A stretch of 64,000 nt of DNA, from positions 1 to 64,000 of the forward strand of contig NZ_BAAAXG010000009.1 in the NCBI RefSeq assembly GCF_039535475.1, given 5' to 3'. Both the position numbers and the translations under genes were made by a program. How positions within the stretch are numbered: position 1 is the first letter of the stretch; each line of letters starts with the position of its first letter. Below are positions 25,817-33,199 of this stretch, in pieces. The notes below the pieces were generated by a model, which was given only the letters and a program-made list of their open reading frames with translations, was not told where the DNA came from and did not search any database. The DNA is from Streptomyces showdoensis. Lineage in GTDB: Bacteria; Actinomycetota; Actinomycetes; Streptomycetales; Streptomycetaceae.

Positions 25817-26739
25817 CTACTCGTCGTCTCGGTCTCGGCGCCGCGCGCGCCGCTCGCGTTCCTTCAGGTCGCGCTCGACCTCGCGGGCCGCGTGCACGGC
25901 GTACGGGATGAGCGCGATCTTCTTGCCGTGGAGGTCGCCGCCCTGGGCGGCTTCCTCCTGCTTGTCGGCGATGACCTGGCAGCCGATGCACCGCTGGACG
26001 ACGGCCACGTAGGCGTCCTCGGTGTCGTCGCTACCGCCGTGGTCCCAGTCCTCGTGCCGGGTCCCGCACTGCGCGCACACGGTCCGCGTGTAGTCGCGGT
26101 AGGCGAGGGCCATCTCCCGATCCCGGGCGGTCCAGGTGCCGGTCCCGGCGCCGCGCCACTGGCTGTAGGGGATGCCCCAGCGGTCGCACAGCTCCAGCTC
26201 GGTGCGGAACCGGTCATCGGCGATCAGCCTTTTCCCACGTCCGCGCGGGTCTCGTTCTGCACGTTCCAGGCCGTGTTGAAGAGCTGGGCGGCCTCAGCTT
26301 CACCCCAGGTCTCCAGGAAGCTGCGGGCGTCATCGACGGTGAGCTCGTCCAGGGACGCCGCAGCGACCAGAGCCGGGCCGAACGTCTCGACGTTGACCTC
26401 ATAGCCTTCCTCGGCCTGGGCCTCGGTGGGCGGGTGCAGCTTCTTCAGGCCCTCGAAGTCGCCGCGGGGCAGCGCCTGGAACCGCAGGTCGTACGCCTCG
26501 GTGTCGAACGCGGCCTGTGCGGCGTCCAGCTCCTGCTGGGCGAGCGTGACGGCTTCGGCGATGACCTGGTCGCCGGGCCGGTTGGCGGCGTCGGCCTTCG
26601 CGCGGCGCAGCGTATGCCGGGCGAGGTCCAGGGTGGTCTTGATGGCGGCGTCGTCGCAGATCGTCATCTTCAGCACGGGCCGCTGGCGGGCGCGGGCTCG
26701 GGCGGCCGGCGACTGGGTGGTGCGGGTCTTCGGGGGCAT
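25817..26739 (-). CDS. Tail assembly chaperone GT fusion made by -1 frameshift
   Basis: Reading shifts -1 at the slippery heptamer (26230-26236), just before the stop of the G frame, and continues as RLIADDRFRTELELCDRWGI through to residue 307. The extension has two CxxC pairs (CAQCGT, CIGCQ) and a basic tail (RERRARRRDRDDE). In lambda and other siphophages the rare G-T product recruits the major tail protein to the tape measure; the G/GT ratio is set by frameshift efficiency. The extension has an internal ATG (26113) but no strong ribosome site, which supports the frameshift reading. Confidence 0.85.
26224..26739 (-). CDS. Tail assembly chaperone G
   Basis: 171 residues from ATG 26739 behind GGAGGAAC. 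Largely helical, with EAVTLAQQELDAAQAAFDTEAYDL and a C-terminal TWGEAEAAQLFNTAWNVQNE. It lies between the major tail protein and the tape measure, the conserved location of the chaperone pair. It ends six codons after the ETR of NETRADVGKG, right behind the slippery site. Confidence 0.85.
   Translation of the reverse strand: MPPKTRTTQSPAARARARQRPVLKMTICDDAAIKTTLDLARHTLRRAKADAANRPGDQVIAEAVTLAQQELDAAQAAFDTEAYDLRFQALPRGDFEGLKKLHPPTEAQAEEGYEVNVETFGPALVAAASLDELTVDDARSFLETWGEAEAAQLFNTAWNVQNETRADVGKG
26230..26236 (-). promoter_or_regulatory. -1 ribosomal frameshift site GGGAAAA
   Basis: In the G frame the codons are GTG GGA AAA GGC TGA, so the heptamer G-GGA-AAA obeys the X-XXY-YYZ rule. A -1 slip joins G to the overlapping 3' frame and avoids the stop two codons later. 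Confidence 0.85.
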
Positions 26740-26770
26740 GGGGGTGTTCCTCCATCACGGGAAGGGGGGA

Positions 26771-26823
26771 CCCGGCCGGGCGCTCGCGGCGCCCCTTCCC
26801 GAACGCTGGGGCGCCCGGCCGGG
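26771..26823 (-). terminator. Hairpin between major tail protein and chaperone genes
   Basis: Arms CCCGGCCGGGCG / CGCCCGGCCGGG, 29-nt loop, no U-tract. Likely an attenuator that lowers chaperone expression compared with the abundant tail tube protein. Confidence 0.45.
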
Positions 26824-26847
26824 AGTCGGGGTGGGGGTGGCGGAGGG

Positions 26848-27639
26848 TCAGCCGCCGGGCGTGGTCGTGGTGACGGCGACGGCGGGGGTAGTGCCGCCGG
26901 TCAGGCCGGCGCCCGAGGCGGTCATCTGGGCCACGTTCTGGCCGTCGTACTGGCCGCCGAAGGTGACCGTGACGGCGGCGCCCGGGAGCGGGCCGCCGGC
27001 GCAGACGACGTCTCCGGGGTTGATGTTGGCGAGGCCTTCGAGGGCGGTCTGCACGGCCGACGCGGCGGCGTTGAAGGCGATGGCCGCGGTCGTCTGGCCG
27101 GAGAACGTCAAGGTGAAGGTGCCGCCGGTCGGGGTGCCGGTGATCGCGATCGACTGGACCTCGTCCGTACCGGCCGGCGGGACCGAGAGGTTCAGGGCGG
27201 GGGTGTCGGTGATGACGAACTTCGCCATCCACTTCGCGGCCTCGTTGTCGAGGGTGATCGTCGAGGACTTCGAGGCGACGGTGACCGGGTAGACGTCCAT
27301 GGAGTTGGAGCCGGGGACGTCGCCCTTGCGCAGGAAGATGACGAAGCCGCTGGTGCCCTTGGCCAGGGCGGTCTCCAGGGCGTCGTCGGTGTCGTCCTCG
27401 TAGAAGGTGAGGGTGGAGTCGGCGGCCTGGTCCTCGCCCTCGATCTTCGAGGTGAACTTGGATTCCAGGTCGGGGGTGTCGATCGGGCTGTTCTCGAGCT
27501 GGAAGCCCTCGACGGCGGCGACGGCCTTGGTCAGCTTGGTGGCGGTGCCGAGCTCACCGCGGGTGGGGATGTAGGCGCTGGAAGCGATGGTGGTGGCGAA
27601 GAGGATCTTCGTCTTGCCACGACGGGAGAACCTGGGCAT
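26848..27639 (-). CDS. Major tail (tube) protein with C-terminal Ig-like module
   Basis: 263 residues from ATG 27639. Residues 1-160 form the tube domain (GKTKILFATTIASSAYIPTR; KFTSKIEGEDQAADSTLTFY; FVIFLRKGDVPGS). Residues about 160-263 form a beta-sandwich module with TPTGGTFTLTFSGQTTAAI, LANINPGDV and TVTFGGQYDGQNVAQMTAS. The same module occurs in the decoration protein at 32362-33096. It polymerises into the tail tube around the tape measure. Its Shine-Dalgarno sequence lies in a leader stem (27644-27707). Confidence 0.9.
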   Translation of the reverse strand: MPRFSRRGKTKILFATTIASSAYIPTRGELGTATKLTKAVAAVEGFQLENSPIDTPDLESKFTSKIEGEDQAADSTLTFYEDDTDDALETALAKGTSGFVIFLRKGDVPGSNSMDVYPVTVASKSSTITLDNEAAKWMAKFVITDTPALNLSVPPAGTDEVQSIAITGTPTGGTFTLTFSGQTTAAIAFNAAASAVQTALEGLANINPGDVVCAGGPLPGAAVTVTFGGQYDGQNVAQMTASGAGLTGGTTPAVAVTTTTPGG

Positions 27640-27643
27640 GCGT

Positions 27644-27707
27644 GGGACCCCTTGAAGGCGCGGTGGTGATGGCGGCCACTGCGTGGTGGCGTCCGCGTGG
27701 GGGTCCC
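27644..27707 (-). promoter_or_regulatory. Structured leader of the major tail protein gene (Shine-Dalgarno sequestered)
   Basis: Plus-strand arms GGGACCCC (27644-27651) and GGGGTCCC (27700-27707) pair; in the minus-strand RNA the 3' arm includes the Shine-Dalgarno AAGGGG, 12 nt from the start. An inner 5-bp hairpin (GCCAC, loop TGCGTG, GTGGC; 27675-27690) is shared with the decoration gene leader, where it has a compensatory change. Confidence 0.65.
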
Positions 27708-27724
27708 GCCGCGGTGCGGGTCAA

Positions 27725-27742
27725 GCCTGACCGGGGTCAGGC
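27725..27742 (-). terminator. Hairpin at the end of the tail-terminator-like gene
   Basis: Perfect stem GCCTGACC / GGTCAGGC with a 2-nt loop that includes the stop codon at 27737. May separate connector gene transcription from the major tail protein. Confidence 0.45.
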
Positions 27743-28186
27743 GGGCGTCAGGGTGAACCTGAAGCGCTGCACGTAGCTCATGATGGCATCGGCTGGATCA
27801 TTCGTTCCCCCGGGTTCGGTGTCGAGCTCACGGGTCATCACGACGGCGCCCGGGACGGGCAGATCGTGCAGCCAGTGGCCGGTGGCCGGATTGCGGGCGA
27901 GGAACGCCGTACGGGCCTTGTCGGCGAGCCACTCCGCCTGCTCGGCGCTGCCCGCGCTGCCGGGCTTGGCCGGGTCGGGGGCCGACACCGACGTCACCTG
28001 GTAGACGACGCTCAGGTCGTCGTGCTCGTCGGCCAGCGGCGGCCCGGACACGGCGGTGTCCAGGCTGTAGAGGACGTAGTAGCGCAGGCCTGCGCCGGCG
28101 GGGAGGCGGCCGCGGCCGACGGGCAGGCCGGTCGTCTCGGCAAGGAGGGCGAGGACGGCGTTGGTGACGGCCCTCTTCTCGATCAT
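27737..28186 (-). CDS. Tail terminator-like / head-tail completion protein
   Basis: 149 residues from ATG 28186 behind GCGGAGGT. It has an alpha/beta layout (AVTNAVLALLAETTGLP, RYYVLYSLDTAVSGPPLAD, LSVVYQVTSV, MSYVQRFRFTLTPA) like the tail terminator proteins that stop tube polymerisation. The position immediately before the major tail protein is the usual one. Overlaps the gp10-like gene by ATGA. Confidence 0.65.
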   Translation of the reverse strand: MIEKRAVTNAVLALLAETTGLPVGRGRLPAGAGLRYYVLYSLDTAVSGPPLADEHDDLSVVYQVTSVSAPDPAKPGSAGSAEQAEWLADKARTAFLARNPATGHWLHDLPVPGAVVMTRELDTEPGGTNDPADAIMSYVQRFRFTLTPA

Positions 28187-28569
28187 GCGAGTACCTCCGC
28201 GACGGCGAAGCGCATCTGGGCGTGGAGGGTCATGGTGATGAAGTCGATGGCCGGCCCGACGTGCGGGAACGGCGGCTGGTCGTAGTGCCTGCCCAGCGAG
28301 TCGATGCCGGTGAAGCCCCACTCCAGGCGGCGGCTCTGCGGCGCGGTGGTGCCGAGGGTGCACTGAGCGCCGTACGGGATCCGGCGAGGCACTGACACCC
28401 AGGAGCGCCGGTAGGCGCCGGTGATGACGTTCGGTCCGGGCCGGCCAGACGCGTTGCCGCGGATGCGGGCCTGGCCGAGGACGCCGGTGTGGTCGACCGC
28501 CTTGTAGATGGCGTCGGGGACCCGGGCGGCGGCGCGGTCGAGGCGGTCGGCCATCTCGTCCGGGGTCAT
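28183..28569 (-). CDS. HK97 gp10-like head-tail connector protein
   Basis: 128 residues from ATG 28569. MADRLDRAAARVPDAIYKAV, then GNASGRPGPNVITGAYRRSW and RLEWGFTGIDSLGRHYDQPP, is the pattern of gp10-type neck proteins, with the G-P-N-V-x-TGAYR core. Located between the head-closure and terminator genes with 4-nt overlaps. Confidence 0.75.
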   Translation of the reverse strand: MTPDEMADRLDRAAARVPDAIYKAVDHTGVLGQARIRGNASGRPGPNVITGAYRRSWVSVPRRIPYGAQCTLGTTAPQSRRLEWGFTGIDSLGRHYDQPPFPHVGPAIDFITMTLHAQMRFAVAEVLA

Positions 28570-29021
28570 GGCGTGGGCCCGGGGTTCTGGTCGAGGCCGG
28601 TGATGCGTACGGCCTGCACGGTGGCGGCGTCGGTGGCGTCGGAGCAGATCCAGGAGCGGCCGAGCAGGTCGGCGTTGGCCGGGTTGTGCACGGCGGTGAT
28701 GGTGGCCTGGGCGTCCTTGGGGAAGCCGGGGTGGTCAAGCGGGGTGAGGAGCCGGTAGCGGGAGCGGATGTTGCCGGTCCACGGGAGTTGGGAGTCGGGG
28801 ATGGAGACGAGGTCGCCTTGGGCGGTGGGGCGGATGACGGCGCCGGGCCCTTCGTACAGGACGGTGTCAGCCGGGTGCTCCAGCTCCCCGGTGGCCGGGT
28901 TGAGGACGGGCTCGCCCGCGCCGGGCAGGACGATGCGGACGGTGTCGACGAGGAGGTGCTTGTCGATCCAGCGGACGACGCCGGCCAGGGCGCGGTCGAG
29001 ACCCGGGAGGGGGATGGTCAT
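28566..29021 (-). CDS. Head closure protein (DUF6093-like)
   Basis: 151 residues from ATG 29021. The sequence DTVRIVLPGAGEPVLNPATG and YEGPGAVIRPTAQGD, with SRYRLLTPLDHPGFPKDAQA, fits the small beta-barrel head-closure proteins seen in actinophages. It overlaps neighbours by 4 nt. The family name is from memory, so moderate certainty. Confidence 0.65.
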   Translation of the reverse strand: MTIPLPGLDRALAGVVRWIDKHLLVDTVRIVLPGAGEPVLNPATGELEHPADTVLYEGPGAVIRPTAQGDLVSIPDSQLPWTGNIRSRYRLLTPLDHPGFPKDAQATITAVHNPANADLLGRSWICSDATDAATVQAVRITGLDQNPGPTP

Positions 29022-29395
29022 GTGCGGCCCTCCGCCCAGTCGATGAGCTGCGCCAGCATCGCCTTCGTGAGCTCGTTCGGGGAGCCGTCGAGGTCGTTGC
29101 GCTGGAGCGCGGCCTGGTCGAGCGCGGTCGGGTTGATGTGGCGCAGGAACTCGGCGACGGCCGGGCCCGGGTCGGTCGTCTCGGCGACGGCGACGTGCGC
29201 CAGGCCGTCGAAGGCGGCGGAGTGGCGGGGCGAGGGGTACAGGACGAGGAGCGGCGGCTGCCCGACGCGGTGCTCCAGGGTGTAGCCGGCGAGCGCCCTG
29301 CTCATGTCGGCACCGTCGAGGACGACGGTGGCGGTGTGGCCGTCGGCGGTGATGCGGACGGTGTGCGGTTCGTCGGCGAAGGTCTGTTCGTTCAC
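29018..29395 (-). CDS. Hypothetical head-tail region protein
   Basis: 125 residues from GTG 29395. The first half is beta-rich (PHTVRITADGHTATVVLDGAD), the second half helical (LDQAALQRNDLDGSPNELTK). No family recognised. Overlaps both neighbours by 4 nt within the connector block, so it is a real gene but its role is unknown. Confidence 0.6.
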   Translation of the reverse strand: MNEQTFADEPHTVRITADGHTATVVLDGADMSRALAGYTLEHRVGQPPLLVLYPSPRHSAAFDGLAHVAVAETTDPGPAVAEFLRHINPTALDQAALQRNDLDGSPNELTKAMLAQLIDWAEGRT

Positions 29396-29613
29396 GCCCG
29401 GTCCTCCTCGGTTCCGTCGGAGTCGTTGGCGAGTTCGGTGCCGGAGCGCACGGCGACGGTGAAGCCGATCGGGTTCGGCTTGTCCGGGGCCGGGCCGGGG
29501 AGCGCGGCGAACAGGCGGCGGACGGTCTTCTCGGCGTCCTTCAGGCTGGTCCGCTCGCGCGTGCTGGCGGTGAGCTGCACGGTGCGGGTGCCGTCGGTGA
29601 TGTAGATCCGCAT
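29392..29613 (-). CDS. Small hypothetical protein of the connector block
   Basis: 73 residues from ATG 29613 (TGATG overlap with the MuF-like gene). Starts MRIYITDGTRTVQLTAST, then a helix (DAEKTVRRLFAALPG) and a strand (IGFTVAV), ending in acidic residues. Too short to assign. Confidence 0.6.
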   Translation of the reverse strand: MRIYITDGTRTVQLTASTRERTSLKDAEKTVRRLFAALPGPAPDKPNPIGFTVAVRSGTELANDSDGTEEDRA

Positions 29614-30452
29614 CAGAGGTCTGCTCCTGATTCGAGGCCGGGGGCGGTGGTGAGGTCGGGGCGGGGGATCCACTGGCGGATGCAGCCGAAGTGGGCGATG
29701 GGCCAGGTCTCGGCGTCTTCGGCGGAGCGGATGGTGCCGTTGGCCTTGTCGAGGTCGTTGTGGCCGGTGAAGCCGCACTCGCTGCCGTCGATGCACTCGA
29801 ACCAGTGGGCGTCGAGGTCGTAGCGGCCCAGGGTGAGGGCGGCGGTGTTGACGGTGGTGGTGGCTTGCTGGCCGAGGGCGGCGCGGGCCCAGGCGTCCAC
29901 GGGGTGCTTGGCGGCGTTGCGGTAGACGACGGTGTCCAGTCCGTGCCGGTCGAGGAGGGCTCGGCGGTCGACGCCGGCCGTGGTGCGGGCCTGGACCTGC
30001 GCGGTGCGGGTGAAGGCCTGCGCGCGGCGGACGGTCTCCTGGATGCGGGTGATGAGGTCGGTGTAGTACCGCGCCGACAGGCTGGTGATGGCGGCCTGGT
30101 GCCGGTCGGTCCAGGTGAACGACCGGTGGTCGAGCGGGAGGTGGCGCAGGGCGCGGGCGAGCGCGAGGGTGGCGCCGGAGCGGTAGAGCAGCGGGAGGTC
30201 CTGGGCTGCCCATCGTTCGGCGACGGCGCGGGCGGCGCGGTCGAAGACGGCGACCGCGGTGGTGAAGGTCTGCAGGGTGCGGCGGACGCGCTGGATCGCG
30301 CCGCGTGCCCGGTCGGCTCGCTGCAGTTCGAGGGCGCGGATGGTCTCGAGCTGGGCGCGGTGCAGCTGGGCCCAGGCGGCGGCGAGCGCGAACGCGGCGG
30401 AGGCGATGGCGGCGTCGCGCTCTGGGGCGGCCGGCTGGAGCGGGGTGGTCAT
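29613..30452 (-). CDS. MuF-like minor head protein
   Basis: 279 residues from ATG 30452. Long helical N-terminus (AIASAAFALAAAWAQLHRAQ), middle RARTTAGVDRRALLDRHGLD, and a C-terminus with WFECIDGSECGFTGHNDLDK and AHFGCIRQWIPRPD. The conserved His/Cys positions near the end are typical of phage head-morphogenesis (MuF) proteins, which sit near the portal inside the capsid. Confidence 0.65.
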   Translation of the reverse strand: MTTPLQPAAPERDAAIASAAFALAAAWAQLHRAQLETIRALELQRADRARGAIQRVRRTLQTFTTAVAVFDRAARAVAERWAAQDLPLLYRSGATLALARALRHLPLDHRSFTWTDRHQAAITSLSARYYTDLITRIQETVRRAQAFTRTAQVQARTTAGVDRRALLDRHGLDTVVYRNAAKHPVDAWARAALGQQATTTVNTAALTLGRYDLDAHWFECIDGSECGFTGHNDLDKANGTIRSAEDAETWPIAHFGCIRQWIPRPDLTTAPGLESGADL

Positions 30453-30784
30453 CTGCGGGGTCGCTCGACGAGTTGGAGGATGCCGAGGCCGTCGGGGGCG
30501 CCGCTCGGGCCGGTGGGGTCGTCGGGCGCCGGGGGCTCGCCGTTGGCCAGGGCGGCGATGTGCCGTTCGAGGGCGCGGATGTTCTCGCTGTACGAGAGGG
30601 AGACGACGCCGGAGACGGCGAGGGTGCTGGGCTGGTCGTGGATGAGCGCGGCGAGGCGCTCGCGCAGGAGCTCCAGGGCGACGGGGCGGGCGGCTCCGAG
30701 GCGGGCGTAGCGGTTGTCGAGATCGGCGAGGTCGGTGCTGGTGCCGAGCTGCGAGATGAGCCAGGCGCGTACGGCGGCATCCAT
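30449..30784 (-). CDS. Head-tail connector (adaptor-like) protein
   Basis: 111 residues from ATG 30784 behind CCGGAGATC. Helical: DAAVRAWLISQLGTSTDLAD, ALELLRERLAALIHDQPSTL, ALERHIAALANGE. The short helical pattern and position just downstream of the capsid genes fit a gp6/gp15-type adaptor. ATGA overlap with the MuF-like gene. Confidence 0.6.
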   Translation of the reverse strand: MDAAVRAWLISQLGTSTDLADLDNRYARLGAARPVALELLRERLAALIHDQPSTLAVSGVVSLSYSENIRALERHIAALANGEPPAPDDPTGPSGAPDGLGILQLVERPRR

Positions 30785-30873
30785 GCGGGATCTCCGGGTA
30801 GGCGGCGGGGCGGGAAGGGACACGGGTACGGGTCCGGCCCTGGCGCCCCCACCGGGGCCGGGCCCGTACTCGC

Positions 30874-31290
30874 TTACTGACCGCCGGTGCCCTCGGCGGC
30901 GGTCTCAGCCGGCTTGCGCGCGGCCGTCTTCTTGGCCGCCCGGGTGGGCGGCTTCTCCTCGGAGCCCTCGGTGCCCTCGTCGGGCTCGGCGGAGGGCGAG
31001 GAGTCCTTGTCGGATCCGGTGTCGGAGTCGGCGCCCGGGGTGTCCCCCGGGCCGTCGCCGTCCCCCTGGCGAGGGTCCTGTGGCGTCTCCTGCTGGTCGG
31101 CGTCGGGCGCCGGCTTCTGCGGCAGGCGCAGACGCGGGAGCTTGCCGTCGACCCAGGCGGACGGGTTGGTCACCAGGGCGGCGAGCCGGGGCTCGGGGCA
31201 GGTGCCCGGGTGCAGCTCGACGGTCTGGTGGGTGTCGGGGTCCTTCACGAAGACGGTGGTCCGAAGCTGGGCAGCAGTCATGGCGGTCAC
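30874..31290 (-). CDS. Capsid-adjacent protein with acidic disordered tail
   Basis: 138 residues from GTG 31290, whose GTGA overlaps the capsid stop (ATG 31281 is the alternative). N-terminal 60 residues are ordered (LRTTVFVKDPDTHQTVELHP); the rest is Gln/Asp/Gly/Ser-rich then Lys/Ala-rich and probably disordered. Such short proteins next to the major capsid are common in actinophages. Function unknown. Confidence 0.6.
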   Translation of the reverse strand: MTAMTAAQLRTTVFVKDPDTHQTVELHPGTCPEPRLAALVTNPSAWVDGKLPRLRLPQKPAPDADQQETPQDPRQGDGDGPGDTPGADSDTGSDKDSSPSAEPDEGTEGSEEKPPTRAAKKTAARKPAETAAEGTGGQ

Positions 31291-32351
31291 CAGATCGTCG
31301 CGGCGATGTGGATGTCCGGGGTGTACATGACGGGCATCGCCGCGGCAGCGCCCTTCGTCCACACCTGGACCGGGTCGTCTTCGTAGCCGGAGGTGACGAT
31401 GATGCCCGGGGCCTCCTCGCGGTCGATGGACGGGTTGCCGCCCGAGGACAGCACCATCCCCTCGGCGGTGAGGCCGTACTGGGTCTCGCCCATCTGGCGG
31501 GCGTCCGGCGGCAGGAGGAAGAACATGTTCTCGGGCAACGGGCGGACGTCGGTGCCGTCCTCCAGCGGGATGGTGACGTCGTAGTCGACGATCGGCGGCA
31601 GGCCGTAGCGGCCGCGGACGACGTTGACCTCGTTGGGGGCGAGGACGGCCGTGGGGATGGTGGAGGCGCTGTTGACCGAGCCGTAGTACGCGGCGCGGTA
31701 GCTGTCGTTCGCCATGGCCAGGGCCATGCCCTTGTAGGAGGTGAGCGCGCGGGTCGGGCGCGGGGCGCCGGTCTTGCGGAGCAGCTCGATCCAGCGGAGC
31801 TCGTCGCCGAGCATGTCGGCGGCCGGGTTGGTCCAGGCGACCGGGGCGGTCGGCATGTTCGCCGCGGGGACCTTGTGGTCGGCTTCCAGCATGAGGTTGT
31901 TCTCGCCCTGAAGCGTGAACTTGCCGTCGACGAGGCAGTCGCCGGCGGCGAGCTCCATGCGGTGCTTGACGGACAGCACGTGCGCGGCCGCATCGTCGTA
32001 GATGGCTGTCACGAGGTCCTTGGAGTCCATGCCGCGCTGGATGTTCTCCAGGATGGTCTCGAGCTCGCCGATGATGTACTTCTGGCCGAGCGGGAGGAGC
32101 TTGCCCTCGGTCGCCCAGCGCTCGATCTGCCGGGTGGCGACGCGGGTCTGGGCGTCCCAGGCGCGGTACGTGGCGGCGGCGACCCGGCGGCGGGTGCCGC
32201 GGATCTGCCACTTCACCGAGTTCACGGTGCGCTCGGGGAAGACGGACTGGGTGAGCGCGTAGTCCGCGGGGGTCTGGATCTCGCGCACGAAGGCGTTGAT
32301 CTCGGTCGGGTTGATGTCCCGCAGGAGGACCTCAAGCATGTCGTTCGGCAT
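31287..32351 (-). CDS. Major capsid protein (lambda gpE-like)
   Basis: 354 residues from ATG 32351 behind GAGGAGG. Contains QTPADYALTQSVFPERTVNS near the start, DLVTAIYDDAAAHVLSVKHR, and a C-terminus with GTDVRPLPENMFFLLPPDAR and EEAPGIIVTSGYEDDPVQVW. This is the gpE-type capsid family with HK97 fold. It follows a lambda gpD-like decoration protein, matching lambda-like head order. Confidence 0.9.
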   Translation of the reverse strand: MPNDMLEVLLRDINPTEINAFVREIQTPADYALTQSVFPERTVNSVKWQIRGTRRRVAAATYRAWDAQTRVATRQIERWATEGKLLPLGQKYIIGELETILENIQRGMDSKDLVTAIYDDAAAHVLSVKHRMELAAGDCLVDGKFTLQGENNLMLEADHKVPAANMPTAPVAWTNPAADMLGDELRWIELLRKTGAPRPTRALTSYKGMALAMANDSYRAAYYGSVNSASTIPTAVLAPNEVNVVRGRYGLPPIVDYDVTIPLEDGTDVRPLPENMFFLLPPDARQMGETQYGLTAEGMVLSSGGNPSIDREEAPGIIVTSGYEDDPVQVWTKGAAAAMPVMYTPDIHIAATIW

Positions 32352-32361
32352 GGGGGCCTCC

Positions 32362-33096
32362 TCAGACCTTGTAGACGAACTGGGTGTTGGAGCCGGCCGG
32401 GACGTCCTTCGGGTCGAAGGCGACCGGCAGCTTGGCGACGTCGATCTGGCCGTGGACCATCAGCGGCGCGGCGGCCTTGGTGGAGCCGGGGTAGAAGCTG
32501 ACCTCGGTGAAGAGGAACCCGGCGAAGAGCTGGGTGCCGTCGGAGGCGGTCGCTGTGCCGCCGCCCGTGGTGGTGGCGACGGTGACGCCCGGGGTGGTGC
32601 CGCCGGTCAGGGACGCGGTGGCGGTCATCTGGGTCACGTTGTCGCCCAGGTACTGGCCGCCGAACGTGACCGTGTAGGGGCCGCCGGCGTTGCCGGTGAC
32701 GGTGACGTCGCCCGGGTTGATGTTCGACAGGGCGACGAGCGCCGCCTGCACGGCCGCGGCGGTCGCGTTGTACGCGATGGCGGCGGCGGTCTGCCCGTTG
32801 AGCGTGAGGGTGAATGTGCCGCCGGTCGGGGCGCCGGTGACGGTGACGGACTGGACCTCGTTGGTGACGGCCGCGTACGGCTCGTACAGCCCGGTGGCGG
32901 TGTTCCGGCCAAGGGGGATGCCGGACTTCAGCCGCCTCTCGGGCTGGTACTTCGACGCCTCCAGCCAGTGGATGTTCTGGTCAAAGGCGGTCAGGTCGAG
33001 GGTGACCGTCTGGTTCGCTTCGATGCCGAGCATGCTCATCAGCCACGGGCGGCCGACGGAGAGCGTCTCGCTGGTGGTGTACGGCTGGATGTCCAC
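32362..33096 (-). CDS. Head decoration protein (gpD-like) with inserted Ig-like module
   Basis: 244 residues from GTG 33096. The gpD-like parts are SGIPLGRNTATGLYEPYAA and, after the insert, LFAGFLFTEVSFYPGS ... AAPLMVHGQIDVAKLPVAF. Between them residues about 85-185 carry a beta-sandwich module (GAPTGGTFTLTLNGQTAAAI, LSNINPGDV, YTVTFGGQYLGDNVTQMTA) nearly identical in pattern to the C-terminus of the major tail protein. The module is likely exposed on the capsid surface. The Shine-Dalgarno is sequestered by a leader stem. Confidence 0.85.
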   Translation of the reverse strand: MDIQPYTTSETLSVGRPWLMSMLGIEANQTVTLDLTAFDQNIHWLEASKYQPERRLKSGIPLGRNTATGLYEPYAAVTNEVQSVTVTGAPTGGTFTLTLNGQTAAAIAYNATAAAVQAALVALSNINPGDVTVTGNAGGPYTVTFGGQYLGDNVTQMTATASLTGGTTPGVTVATTTGGGTATASDGTQLFAGFLFTEVSFYPGSTKAAAPLMVHGQIDVAKLPVAFDPKDVPAGSNTQFVYKV

Positions 33097-33100
33097 GCCG

Positions 33101-33165
33101 AACCCCTTTCGCGGTGATCGCGGAAACGGTGGTGAGGCACTGCGTGGTGCCGTCCACGAGGGGTT
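33101..33165 (-). promoter_or_regulatory. Structured leader of the decoration protein gene (Shine-Dalgarno sequestered)
   Basis: Plus-strand arms AACCCCT (33101-33107) and AGGGGTT (33159-33165) pair; the RNA 3' arm covers the Shine-Dalgarno AAAGGGG. The inner hairpin GGCAC, loop TGCGTG, GTGCC (33136-33151) matches that of the major tail protein leader with one compensatory C:G to G:C swap and the same loop. Confidence 0.65.
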
Positions 33166-33199
33166 GGGCGTGGTCCCAGGCTGTGGTGGTGCGGGTTGG

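Noticed and set aside
22260..25991. 1243-codon minus-strand ORF overlapping the tape measure gene
   Set aside because: Alternate frame, almost entirely Arg, Pro, Gly, His; the tape measure frame has the ribosome site and family motifs.
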